From Bacillota bacterium (GTDB lineage: Bacteria; Bacillota; Clostridia; Christensenellales; UMGS416): a DNA stretch of 45,675 nt. A program made the translations under genes and the position numbers. Below the pieces are notes generated by a model. It ran no database searches, was not told the DNA's origin, and worked only from the letters and a program-made list of their open reading frames with translations. The DNA lies in NCBI GenBank assembly GCA_023422005.1, contig JAEZSC010000182.1, positions 1 through 45,675 on the forward strand, written 5' to 3'. Shown here piece by piece: positions 7,731-15,340 of this stretch. How positions within the stretch are numbered: the first letter of the stretch is position 1; each line of letters opens with the position of its first letter.

Positions 7731-9023
7731 TTACCATCTGTCGTTGCTTTCCACCTTCACGGGGATGCCCAGCTTCACGAGAAACCGGAAGAACGTGCGC
7801 TCCAGCATGCTCTCCTGAATGGTCCGCGTGAAGTTGAGCGTCAGTACGCCGTTGTATGTCAGCGCGCCGCACACAACTCTATTGCGGGACAGCGGGCCCA
7901 GAATGAAGTCCATCCGCGAAACAAAGCGCGCCATTTCCTCGGGCAGCCGCACCAGGCCGAGGTTGGATATGCTGGTTGTGGATTTGCGGTCTCCCACACG
8001 CTGAAACGTGAATTTCAACGCGATATTTTTGATGAAAAGCGGCGTAAGCCGCAGCGCCTTGTGGGCTTCGGCGCGGGCGTTGGTCGTGATCTTGGCATTG
8101 AGCAGCTTCTCGGTGACCTCGGAGCGCATGTAGTGGTGCACCGCGGAGAGCACCTCGTCGAAGCTGTACACGCCGTAACGCGGGTCGATCCCGGGGTTTA
8201 CGTAGCTGGCAAAGTTGCGCATCGTGTTCGTGGGGTAAAAGCTGCGCAGGTTGATGGGGACGCACACCTTAACCGGCTTGAACAGCTTTTCGTAGCGGAC
8301 GGCCCGCCGCTGGAGCTTATCGATGGCCATGATCAGCGCGGCGGTCAGGTATTCTGTCAGCGACACCTGCTTTTCCTTGGCCCGCCGCAGCACCTCGTTC
8401 ACCGGAATCATACCGGTGACGATGTGAACGAAGCCGTCGGGCTCGTCGGTGCCTTTCAGATAATACGAGTCCGGCTCCCAGCGGGAGCGCGGCATGCTCC
8501 GGGCGTATTTCAGATAGGCATCCTCGGTCTCTTCGGGCGACGGGGGCTGCGAGCAATCCAGTATTTCGTTGTCCCGCGGGATTTGCGCTCCGTACTTCAA
8601 GCGCAGATATTCGGCCACCAGCGTTTTTAGAAAGCACAGGCCGCCGCTGCCGTCGGTCAGCACATGGAAAATCTCCACGGCGATGCGCCGCTCGTGATAC
8701 CGCACGCGGAACATGAAACCGTTGTTCTCTTTGAAGTCCATGTGTGCGCACGGGTACGGGCCGTCCGCAGCGATGGGCGGCTCGCCCTCGTTGTGCTCCA
8801 GATAGTACCAGAACGCGCCGCGCCGCAGCCTCTGCGCAAAGCCGGGAAAGCGGGCCAGCGTGGAGCGCTGGGCGCCCTCCAGCACCACGGGGTCTATCTT
8901 CTCGCTCAGCGTGGCCGACAGGCGGAACAGCGCTTTCCAGTTGCGCCGCTGGGCAGCCGGGTATATCTTTGCCGCGTTGTCCAGCTTCATCCAGCTCTTG
9001 TGAGTCCCGGCTTTAGTCGTCAT
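7731..9023 (-). CDS. Condensation-fold acyltransferase (alcohol acetyltransferase-like)
   Basis: A 430-residue enzyme of the CoA-dependent/condensation acyltransferase superfamily (alcohol acetyltransferase, PapA and wax-ester synthase relatives). The catalytic HxxxDG motif is H120-V-L-T-D-G125, and the N-terminal block 'WMKLDNAAKIYP' with 'FRLSATLSEKIDP' is typical of the clostridial branch. A second conserved block around residues 270-330 includes 'VPINLRSFYPTNTMRNF'. It should join an acyl group to an alcohol or amine acceptor; the substrate is unknown. The ATG at 9023 overlaps the end of the hydrolase gene by 11 bases, so the two are translationally coupled. The open frame extends upstream to 9173 inside the hydrolase gene and that part is not family-like. 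Confidence 0.8.
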   Translation of the reverse strand: MTTKAGTHKSWMKLDNAAKIYPAAQRRNWKALFRLSATLSEKIDPVVLEGAQRSTLARFPGFAQRLRRGAFWYYLEHNEGEPPIAADGPYPCAHMDFKENNGFMFRVRYHERRIAVEIFHVLTDGSGGLCFLKTLVAEYLRLKYGAQIPRDNEILDCSQPPSPEETEDAYLKYARSMPRSRWEPDSYYLKGTDEPDGFVHIVTGMIPVNEVLRRAKEKQVSLTEYLTAALIMAIDKLQRRAVRYEKLFKPVKVCVPINLRSFYPTNTMRNFASYVNPGIDPRYGVYSFDEVLSAVHHYMRSEVTEKLLNAKITTNARAEAHKALRLTPLFIKNIALKFTFQRVGDRKSTTSISNLGLVRLPEEMARFVSRMDFILGPLSRNRVVCGALTYNGVLTLNFTRTIQESMLERTFFRFLVKLGIPVKVESNDRW

Positions 9024-9909
9024 TCCCGAACTCCAGAAGGCAAGCGATTTTCTCCAGCGCCGCGTGCGCCTCGGGTATGTTGAACAGTGCGTACACGTGC
9101 CACAGACCATCCTCCACGCACAGCTCACAGCGGCAGCCGCTTTCCTGCAGGCGCTGAGCCAGCATCTGGGCATCGCTGAGCAGCAGCTCGTCGCCGCCGG
9201 CCAGCAGCAGCGAAGGGGGCAGACCGGTCAGGTCGCCGAAAATCGGGGAGACCAGTGGGTCCCGTTCGTGCCCGTCGGCGTAGGCCGCAGCGTAGCATCG
9301 CAGCGAATCTTCAGACAGAGACGGGTCCTTTTTCTCGTTGGTTTGGTAGGACAGGCCGCTGAAGGTCAAGTCCGTCCACGGAGAAATGCCCACCAGCGCG
9401 GCGGGCAGCGGCAAACCCAGCTGCTTGATCCTCAGACACAGGCTGAAAACCAGCCCGCCGCCCGCGGACTCCCCGATAAAGGTAATGTGCCCAGCCTTCC
9501 AGCCATGGTCCAGCAAATACCGGTAGGCTGCCAGGGCGTCTTCCAACGCCGCGGGGAAGGGATGCTCCGGCGCCAGGCGATAAGCCGCGCTTAGCACACG
9601 CTGGCCCGTTTTGTCCGCGAGTATCCCCGCAAAGCCCCGCGCGTATTTTAAATTCCCTGCCACGAACGCGCCGCCGTGCAGATAGAGGATCGCCCGGCGG
9701 CTGTCCTTCTCGTCCTGCGGCAGGGCAAAACATGCCTCAAAGTTGTCCATGGGCACATGTTCATACGTCACGCGATCCGCCACGGATTTGGCCTCCAACT
9801 CTCCCAGCGCGTCCTGAAAGGCGCGGGCCTTGGGGATGTCCATCCAGGTGAGAATCGGCTTTAGCAGGCGGATCTGCTCACGTGCCAGCACGCTCAAAAT
9901 GCTTGGCAT
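9013..9909 (-). CDS. Alpha/beta hydrolase, hormone-sensitive-lipase family
   Basis: A 298-residue esterase/deacetylase. It has the oxyanion HGG at residues 78-80 (LYLHGGAFVAG), the nucleophile S148 in GESAGG, and the other members of the triad as D240 (GGDELLLSD) and H271 (LWHVY), matching the HSL/group IV esterases. No signal peptide is visible, so it is cytoplasmic. I start it at ATG 9909, with an excellent AGGAGG upstream; the open frame to 9993 runs into the promoter. It is the first gene of the unit with the acyltransferase and DUF6320 protein, so one enzyme could load and the other remove an acyl group. Confidence 0.88.
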   Translation of the reverse strand: MPSILSVLAREQIRLLKPILTWMDIPKARAFQDALGELEAKSVADRVTYEHVPMDNFEACFALPQDEKDSRRAILYLHGGAFVAGNLKYARGFAGILADKTGQRVLSAAYRLAPEHPFPAALEDALAAYRYLLDHGWKAGHITFIGESAGGGLVFSLCLRIKQLGLPLPAALVGISPWTDLTFSGLSYQTNEKKDPSLSEDSLRCYAAAYADGHERDPLVSPIFGDLTGLPPSLLLAGGDELLLSDAQMLAQRLQESGCRCELCVEDGLWHVYALFNIPEAHAALEKIACLLEFGNDD

Positions 9910-9936
9910 TGGGCCTCCTTGTTTTTCAATATCGTC

Positions 9937-9965
9937 AGCATACCGCAATGGAAAGCAAATATCAA
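9937..9965 (-). promoter_or_regulatory. Sigma-A-type promoter of the hydrolase-acyltransferase-DUF6320 unit
   Basis: On the minus strand TTGATA (9960-9965) and TATGCT (9937-9942) are separated by 17 bases, with five and four matches to the -35 and -10 consensus. The ATG of the hydrolase lies about 27 bases past the -10. It is divergent from the promoter at 10028-10056. Confidence 0.6.
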
Positions 9966-10027
9966 CGGTGGCAATAGGCGGCCTTTTTGGCACCTGTAAA
10001 CCAGTTGTAAAAAGTGGTAATAATTAG

Positions 10028-10056
10028 TTGACTTCCGCGAACCGTTCTTGTAAACT
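10028..10056 (+). promoter_or_regulatory. Sigma-A-type promoter of the BlaI/M56 pair
   Basis: TTGACT (10028-10033) and TAAACT (10051-10056) are 17 bases apart on the plus strand. The -10 element sits in the spacer of the first of two dyads (10046-10061), so a bound repressor would block RNA polymerase directly. Confidence 0.65.
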
Positions 10057-10083
10057 CAAGATGTGTTCTTGCCAATGCAAGAA
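10046..10083. promoter_or_regulatory. Two phased dyads, probable operator of the BlaI-like repressor
   Basis: TCTTG-N6-CAAGA occurs at 10046-10061 and again at 10067-10082, the second extended to TTCTTGC-N4-GCAAGAA (10066-10083). The centres are 21 bases apart, two helical turns, so two dimers would sit on one DNA face. The half-site differs from the TACA/TGTA core of the bla, mec and cop operators. Assignment to the repressor encoded immediately downstream is inference from position. Confidence 0.6.
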
Positions 10084-10109
10084 TAGTCTGCTGAAGGATG
10101 GTGCCAAGG

Positions 10110-10511
10110 ATGGACAAGCGCATTCTGGACTGTGAGTGGGTGATCCTGCGCGCCTTGTGGGCTCGGTCGCCGTTGAGCATGGGCGAGATCATCGCTGCGG
10201 TGAAGGCCGCTAATCCCGATATTCCGTGGAAGTACAAGACCTATCACTCCTACCTGCGGGTGATGCTGGAAAAAGAACTCATCGGCAGCGAGGCGCTCTC
10301 CGCCAAGGAGAAGCGCTATTTCGCGCTGGTCTCTGAGGACCAGGCGCTCAAGCAGGAAAGCGAGACGCTGCTGCAGCGGGTTACCGGCCGAAGCCTGACG
10401 CGCATGATGGCCATGATGGCCCAGCGCGGCGACCTCTCCGATGACGACCGGCGGGAACTGGCCGAGCTGTTTCTGCGCATGAGCGCTCAGGGCGGTGAAA
10501 ATGATGGCTGA
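10110..10511 (+). CDS. BlaI/MecI/CopY-family transcriptional repressor
   Basis: A 133-residue winged-helix regulator. The N-terminal part MDKRILDCEWVILRALW followed by 'LSMGEIIAAVKA' and 'WKYKTYHSYLRVMLEKELI' is the typical BlaI DNA-binding domain, and the C-terminal third has a helical dimerisation region. Proteins of this family are usually inactivated through a partner M56 membrane protease, and that partner is encoded directly downstream with overlapping codons. I prefer ATG 10110, with GAAGG 12 bases upstream; an ATG at 10098 touches that site and is less likely. The promoter carries two phased dyads, so autorepression is expected. The signal is unknown and need not be a beta-lactam. Confidence 0.88.
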   Translation: MDKRILDCEWVILRALWARSPLSMGEIIAAVKAANPDIPWKYKTYHSYLRVMLEKELIGSEALSAKEKRYFALVSEDQALKQESETLLQRVTGRSLTRMMAMMAQRGDLSDDDRRELAELFLRMSAQGGENDG

Positions 10512-13164
10512 AGCTTTGATCAAGACGCTGCTGGTCAATTCCCTGGTCTTCGCGGCGCTGTTCGGCGTCGTGATGGCCCTGCGCGCCGCGCTGCGCACGC
10601 GTCTGAGCGCCACACTGTCTCTTGCGCTATGGGCGGTGTTGGCGCTCAAACTGGCGCTGCCCTTCGGCTTTGAAAGCGTGCTGAGCCCCTTCGGCTGGTT
10701 TGCCAGTGCTCCCCCCACCCAGCAGCCAGTGGTAACGACCACCGCCACGGCGCAGGGGTTCCCGACGAAACCGCTGGGTGAGCCGCAGCCGGAGAGCATC
10801 AGCCTGCCCCTGCCCATCACCGCCACCCATGCGCCGGCACAGCCCATCGTGTCCAGCCAAACTGTGGCCGCCGTGCAGCCCTCCACCGCCTCTGCACCCT
10901 TGCGCTGGACCGACTGGGCGCTGCTCATTTGGGCCAGCGGCGCGGCGGGCGTGGCTATGTGGCTGTTGCTGGGGCAGCTGGCCTTGAACCGCCGCCTGCG
11001 GGCGGCGGCGGAGCCCACGGCCACGGCCCTGGCCGCGCTGCACAGCTGCAAGGCCGAGTTGGGCATCCGCACCCAAGTGGCGCTTAGAGTGCTTCCCGGC
11101 GGCACGCCAGCCGTTGCCGGTGTGCTTCGCCCCACGGTGCTGCTGGCTGACGGGCTGGACGATGCCGATGCCTTGCGGCCGGTGCTGCTGCATGAGCTCA
11201 ACCACTTTCGCAACGGCGACCTGCTGGCCATCTTGCTTATGAACTTCCTGACTGTTATATACTGGTTCCACCCGCTGGTGTGGGCGCTGTTCGCGCTGGT
11301 GCGGCGGGACATGGAAACCCGCTGCGACCAGCAGGTGCTCTCACGATTGAGCCGTGAGGGCGGTCTGGGCTATGTGTCCACGCTGCTGCGGTTCTCTGGC
11401 TACGGGGCCGGGGAGCGCTTACGCGCGGCTCTGGGCATGGGCAGCGGCCGCGCGCTCATGGAGCGGCGCATCCGCGACATGTTCCGCAGCCGCCGGGCCG
11501 ATGCAGCCACTCGCGCCGTGACGCTGGTGGCCGCCGTGGTGCTGCTGGCCGCCAGCCTGCTGACCGCCTGCCAGCCCACACCGGAGAAGCCAGCGGTCAT
11601 CAACAAGAACCAAGGCAAGCTGGAATCGGCAATCCGGGCGACAGCCGCGCCCACGGCGACGCCCGCTGCGCCCGGCACAGATTCTCAGCCCACAGTGTCC
11701 GCCCAGCCAGCGCCGGTAGCAACACCCAAGCCGCATATTAAGGAGCAATTCCAGGGCACCGACGAAAAAGTCACCATCACCGTGGATGCCGATGTGATTA
11801 TTCCTGACTTGCCCATTCCGATCGTCAAAATCCAACCCCGGGCAATCACGATGGACATGGTGCGCCAGGCGGCTCAGGTGCTCTGCGAGGGCAATACTTT
11901 ATATGAGCCCAAGGTCGGCATGACCAAGGCCGAACTGCAGACCGAGATACTCAAAACGCAGGCGCATATCAGCGATTGGAAGAAGCTCGTAGCTTATTAT
12001 AGCGGCGATGAGGCAGCTGCCAAGGATGTTAAGAAGGAATTTTCCAAACGCATCCAAGACTATCAGAAGCAGTTGGCCTCCGCGCCGGAGACCATCGAGC
12101 GTAAGGAAACCGACTGGACTTTCCGCCCCATCGCCTATTACACCGACATGGCTGTCTATGGGAATATCGAGGGCAGCGAACAGGAAGTCCGCGAGATGGA
12201 CGACTACTACTATAAATCGGAAATGATACAGGTGGAGGCTGAGGTAAGCGGATTTCATGCGCGTATGAAGGTGGCCAACAGCAGCACCGACAGCGCGGTG
12301 TCGCACGGGCTGTATTTCACGCTGGGCAGCGCGCGAGGCAATACCGGCGCGCCGGAATGGAACGAAGCGGACGACCGGCCTATGACGCTGACCAAGGAGC
12401 AGACCGCCGCCATGGTTTCGCAAACGCTGGAGGCCATGGGCCTGAAAGGTTATGCGCTGCATAGCATCAATGCCTCAGGCAAGGCTCAGTTATACTCCGC
12501 GCCGGACAGCATCACCGACCCGGCAAAGCGCGCCATCTACGAAGCCGCCGGCGAAGGCCGGCCCACGGCAGCGGCGAACAGCCCGGGTCAGGGGCAGGCT
12601 TACGCCTATCATCTTGTCTTTGTGCCGACATATGGGGATATCCCCACAGGCGATGCCAGCTACATTGCACGGAACGGCCGGGACAAGGAAGCCGTGGGGC
12701 CTTATTACGGCTACGAAACTCTCCGGGTGGATGTCAAAAACGACCGGATTGTATACCTGCGCTGGAACAACCCATCGGAACCGATGCAGACCGAGAATGA
12801 CAACGTGCAGCTTTTGCCCACCGATGAGGTGATGGCGGCCTTCCGTGCCCAGATGCGCCAGAAGATCACCCTGGATTGGCTCAGTCATGACGCGCCGGAG
12901 AACGAGGGGCATAAAGAGCTGATGCAAACCATCGTGTCCGGCGAGCTTACAATATCTAAGGTGGAATTGGCGCTATGGCGCATGCGCGTCAAGGACCAGC
13001 CCAACACATACCGCATCGTGCCCATCTGGCGCTTTTATGGCACCGAACAACTCCATTACAAGGATGGGCGAACAAGCGGGGATTTGCTATCCCTCAAGAC
13101 TTTAGGCTATGCCTGGATCAACGGGCTGGACGGCAGCGTATTTGATCCGTACAAGGGCTACTGA
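10501..13164 (+). CDS. M56-family membrane metalloprotease with a large C-terminal outer domain (BlaR1-like)
   Basis: An 887-residue sensor protease. Membrane segments lie at residues 8-28, 38-58, 139-160, 246-266 and 347-365. The zinc motif HELNH is at 231-235 and a likely third ligand region at 'RRDMETRCDQQVL', as in BlaR1/MecR1. Two low-complexity T/P/A-rich stretches flank the protease part (about 70-135 and 385-415). The last segment ends in LLTACQPTPEK, then comes an outer domain of about 460 residues. That domain has 'ITVDADVIIPDLPIPIVKI' and 'MTKAELQTEILK', which I associate with DUF6034; it lacks penicillin-binding SxxK/SxN motifs that I can see. The start ATG 10501 overlaps the repressor gene, giving coupled translation. 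The protein should sense an unknown envelope signal and inactivate the BlaI-like repressor. Confidence 0.82.
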   Translation: MMAEALIKTLLVNSLVFAALFGVVMALRAALRTRLSATLSLALWAVLALKLALPFGFESVLSPFGWFASAPPTQQPVVTTTATAQGFPTKPLGEPQPESISLPLPITATHAPAQPIVSSQTVAAVQPSTASAPLRWTDWALLIWASGAAGVAMWLLLGQLALNRRLRAAAEPTATALAALHSCKAELGIRTQVALRVLPGGTPAVAGVLRPTVLLADGLDDADALRPVLLHELNHFRNGDLLAILLMNFLTVIYWFHPLVWALFALVRRDMETRCDQQVLSRLSREGGLGYVSTLLRFSGYGAGERLRAALGMGSGRALMERRIRDMFRSRRADAATRAVTLVAAVVLLAASLLTACQPTPEKPAVINKNQGKLESAIRATAAPTATPAAPGTDSQPTVSAQPAPVATPKPHIKEQFQGTDEKVTITVDADVIIPDLPIPIVKIQPRAITMDMVRQAAQVLCEGNTLYEPKVGMTKAELQTEILKTQAHISDWKKLVAYYSGDEAAAKDVKKEFSKRIQDYQKQLASAPETIERKETDWTFRPIAYYTDMAVYGNIEGSEQEVREMDDYYYKSEMIQVEAEVSGFHARMKVANSSTDSAVSHGLYFTLGSARGNTGAPEWNEADDRPMTLTKEQTAAMVSQTLEAMGLKGYALHSINASGKAQLYSAPDSITDPAKRAIYEAAGEGRPTAAANSPGQGQAYAYHLVFVPTYGDIPTGDASYIARNGRDKEAVGPYYGYETLRVDVKNDRIVYLRWNNPSEPMQTENDNVQLLPTDEVMAAFRAQMRQKITLDWLSHDAPENEGHKELMQTIVSGELTISKVELALWRMRVKDQPNTYRIVPIWRFYGTEQLHYKDGRTSGDLLSLKTLGYAWINGLDGSVFDPYKGY

Positions 13165-13167
13165 CTG

Positions 13168-13213
13168 CGGGCCGCGGCAGGAGATGCAGTGCGCCGCGGT
13201 CGGCCCGTTCTTT
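13168..13213 (+). terminator. Terminator after the M56 gene
   Basis: CGGGCCG (13168-13174) pairs perfectly with CGGCCCG (13201-13207), with further pairing of GCGG/CCGC inside, and TTCTTT follows at 13208-13213. It reaches the end of the convergent URO-D gene. Confidence 0.65.
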
Positions 13214-14316
13214 CAGTACACGCACGCCCTGGCTTCGTCGCAGAAGGCCTTCAGGTTCTCCGGATCCCCGAAGAAGAAGTGGTCGCTGGGCGCGCAGATG
13301 TAGCCGGCGTGGTCGCGGGTGGCCTCGAAGCACTGCCGCACCAGCCGCCGGGCGCTCTGCGGCGTGCCGCGTTCAAAGCCCGCGTTCTGGTCAAAGCCGC
13401 CGATGAAGAACAGCTTGTCGCCGATGCGGCGGCTGGCCTCGGTCAGGTCGCAATCGCCGCCCATGGATTTGGGCGTCATCGTCTCCAGGCCGTCGGCGCC
13501 GGATTGCGCGACCATGTCCATCTGCTTCATCAGCCCGCCGCACAGGTGATAGACGATCTTGAGGCCCACGGCGTGGAAGGCGTCGCTCTGGCGGCGGTCA
13601 TAGGGCAGGCAGAACTCGCGGAACAGCGCCGGGGATATGACCGTGTTGCTGCCCGCGCCGCCGCCGGTCTCCACCATGTCCGCGGGGATGCCGTGCCACA
13701 GCTCGGTGGTCTTGAGCGTCATGTCCAGTATGGTCTTCAGCGCCTCGTGCACGCGGTCGGGCTCGTCCATGGCGGCGAAGATCGCGGGCTCGGTGCCCAT
13801 CAGGATGCACAGCGATTGCCACGGGCTGCCCTGGCCGGCGGAGAAGGGGTGGCTGCGGATGATGCCCTTGTCCCCCAGGCGGTCACGCACGGCGTGCATG
13901 TGGGTGAAATCCGCCGCCACGGGGATGGGCCGCCATTTGGCCCAGATGTCGAAGTCTTCCCAACTCTTGATCAGCGGTTCCTCGTCCCAGCCGGTGATGG
14001 CGTTGGAGGCCTGCCGCAGCGTCAGCACGCCGTCGGGCGTCTCAATCGTCGTGCGGCGGCGGCGGTTGCCGTCGGCGTCTACGCCCAGATCTTCCACCGC
14101 TGTGCGCCAGTGGTTCAGGTCTTGTTCGCCGAACCGGTATTCCGGGCTTACGTAGATGGCATGGTCGAAGCCGAAGCGCTCGTTGGCCTCCATCCAATCC
14201 TCGGTGTGCAGGTATTTGTTCAGATAAAAGGACATCCAGCCGTGCACCTGGCAGGGCAGCCGGTCCGGCCGGCCGTTGTTCAGCGCTGTGAGCAGCCGCT
14301 CTCTTGATGTCATCAT
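13213..14316 (-). CDS. URO-D superfamily protein with MtaA-type zinc signature
   Basis: A 367-residue TIM-barrel protein beginning MMTSRERLLTALNNGRPDR, the classical N-terminus of MtaA/CmuA-type proteins related to uroporphyrinogen decarboxylase. The H-x-C...C zinc signature of methylcobamide-dependent methyltransferases is present as H257-L-C259 and C341, while the haem-enzyme RQAGRY block is missing. The likely chemistry is therefore methyl transfer with a corrinoid protein rather than decarboxylation; no corrinoid protein is encoded in the window. The start at 14316 has AAGGAG seven bases upstream. It is the last gene of the minus-strand unit with the response regulator, kinase and oligosaccharide importer, so its substrate probably enters through that importer. 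A methylated sugar is the simplest guess; this is inference. Confidence 0.75.
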   Translation of the reverse strand: MMTSRERLLTALNNGRPDRLPCQVHGWMSFYLNKYLHTEDWMEANERFGFDHAIYVSPEYRFGEQDLNHWRTAVEDLGVDADGNRRRRTTIETPDGVLTLRQASNAITGWDEEPLIKSWEDFDIWAKWRPIPVAADFTHMHAVRDRLGDKGIIRSHPFSAGQGSPWQSLCILMGTEPAIFAAMDEPDRVHEALKTILDMTLKTTELWHGIPADMVETGGGAGSNTVISPALFREFCLPYDRRQSDAFHAVGLKIVYHLCGGLMKQMDMVAQSGADGLETMTPKSMGGDCDLTEASRRIGDKLFFIGGFDQNAGFERGTPQSARRLVRQCFEATRDHAGYICAPSDHFFFGDPENLKAFCDEARACVY

Positions 14317-14342
14317 ATCATTGCTCCTTTGCAACGGTTATC

Positions 14343-14386
14343 GCTCGCCTGCATACGGCGAGCAGGCGGTCAATGCCCGCCTGCTC
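14343..14386. repeat. Two overlapping, mutually exclusive hairpins between permease and URO-D genes
   Basis: GCTCGCC (14343-14349) pairs with GGCGAGC (14357-14363), while GAGCAGGCGG (14360-14369) pairs perfectly with CCGCCTGCTC (14377-14386). They share the bases 14360-14363, so only one can form fully. In the minus-strand transcript they lie between the YtcP-type permease and the URO-D gene and no T-tract follows. They could stabilise the upstream message or reduce expression of the last gene. Confidence 0.5.
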
Positions 14387-14444
14387 TATACTACCATGTT
14401 GCTGTGCCGGTTTTCATACAAAATGTAAAATCAGACGTATTCTT

Positions 14445-15326
14445 TTAACCCTTGACCGCCCCGACGACGATGCCCGTGATAAAATACCTTTGCAGGAAGG
14501 GGTATACGAGCAGGATGGGCAGCGTTGCGATGATCGTGATAGCCATCTTGATGGAATCCGGCGTGATGGAGATCGTCTTGCGCAGCAGGGATTTGGCGCG
14601 CTTGGTCATCGCGGCCGCCTCGGCTTGGCGGAGCACCTTCATCAGCACGAACTGCAGCGTTTCCAGTTCTTCTTTGTTGGTGAAGAACAGCGTATCCTGC
14701 CAGCTGTTCCATTGGCTGACCGCTACAAACAGACCCAATGTGGCCAGAATCGGGATGGACAGGGGCAGTATGATCTTGGTGTAAATCGCGAACTCGCCGG
14801 CCCCGTCCAGAAAGGCGCTCTCCTCCATCTCCCTGGGTAGCTGCAGGATGTAGGTGCGGAACAGGATCATGTAGTAGACGCTGAACGCGCCTGGCAGGAT
14901 GTAGACGAAAAACGAGTTGTACAGCCCGATCTGCTTGTACAGCATGAACGTGGGAATCAACCCGCCGGATATGAACATGGACACGATGAAGAAGCGATAG
15001 AAGGCTTTATAGAAGATCAGCGACTTCTTTGTCATGACATAGGCGGCTGCGGACGTGAGCGCCAGCGAAAGCACCGTGCCGATCACCGTGCGCTCGACGC
15101 TTACCAGGAAGGAATTATAGATGTTCCGATACCGAAAGACGGTTTCATAGCTGTCCAGCGAGAATTTGCGCGGCCATATGGTGATGCCGCCGGCCGCCGC
15201 GTCCCTGGCGTCGTTGAGCGAAATCGCCAGGATGTGCAGGAATGGGTATAGCGTCGCCACTATGACGACGAGCATGAATATCGTATTGATGCCATCAAAC
15301 AAGATGTCATTTTTGCTGCGCTTCAT
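14445..15326 (-). CDS. Oligosaccharide ABC permease, YtcP/LplC type
   Basis: A 293-residue permease of the carbohydrate group typical of Bacillota (YtcP/LplC). The start MKRSKNDILFDGINTIFML leads into the first membrane helix, and the ATPase-docking EAA loop is LPREMEESAFLDGAGEF followed by 'KIILPLSIP'. The protein ends in FITGIVVGAVKG, the standard family terminus. ATG 15326 is 14 bases after the LplB-type gene, with a GGGGGAT site; the longer frame to 15422 lies inside that gene. It should form a heterodimer with the neighbouring permease. No ATPase gene is present, as is usual for this class, which shares an ATPase encoded elsewhere. Confidence 0.92.
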   Translation of the reverse strand: MKRSKNDILFDGINTIFMLVVIVATLYPFLHILAISLNDARDAAAGGITIWPRKFSLDSYETVFRYRNIYNSFLVSVERTVIGTVLSLALTSAAAYVMTKKSLIFYKAFYRFFIVSMFISGGLIPTFMLYKQIGLYNSFFVYILPGAFSVYYMILFRTYILQLPREMEESAFLDGAGEFAIYTKIILPLSIPILATLGLFVAVSQWNSWQDTLFFTNKEELETLQFVLMKVLRQAEAAAMTKRAKSLLRKTISITPDSIKMAITIIATLPILLVYPFLQRYFITGIVVGAVKG

Positions 15327-15340
15327 CGCGGATCCCCCAA

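Noticed and set aside
13189..14307. Long plus-strand open frame opposite the URO-D gene
   Set aside because: It is a GC-rich shadow of the minus-strand gene; its translation is full of Arg, Ala and Gly without any family block, while the other strand has a start, ribosome binding site and conserved motifs.
13213..14316. Haem-biosynthetic HemE
   Set aside because: The RQAGRY N-terminal block is absent, zinc ligands of methyltransferases are present, and the neighbours are sugar genes.
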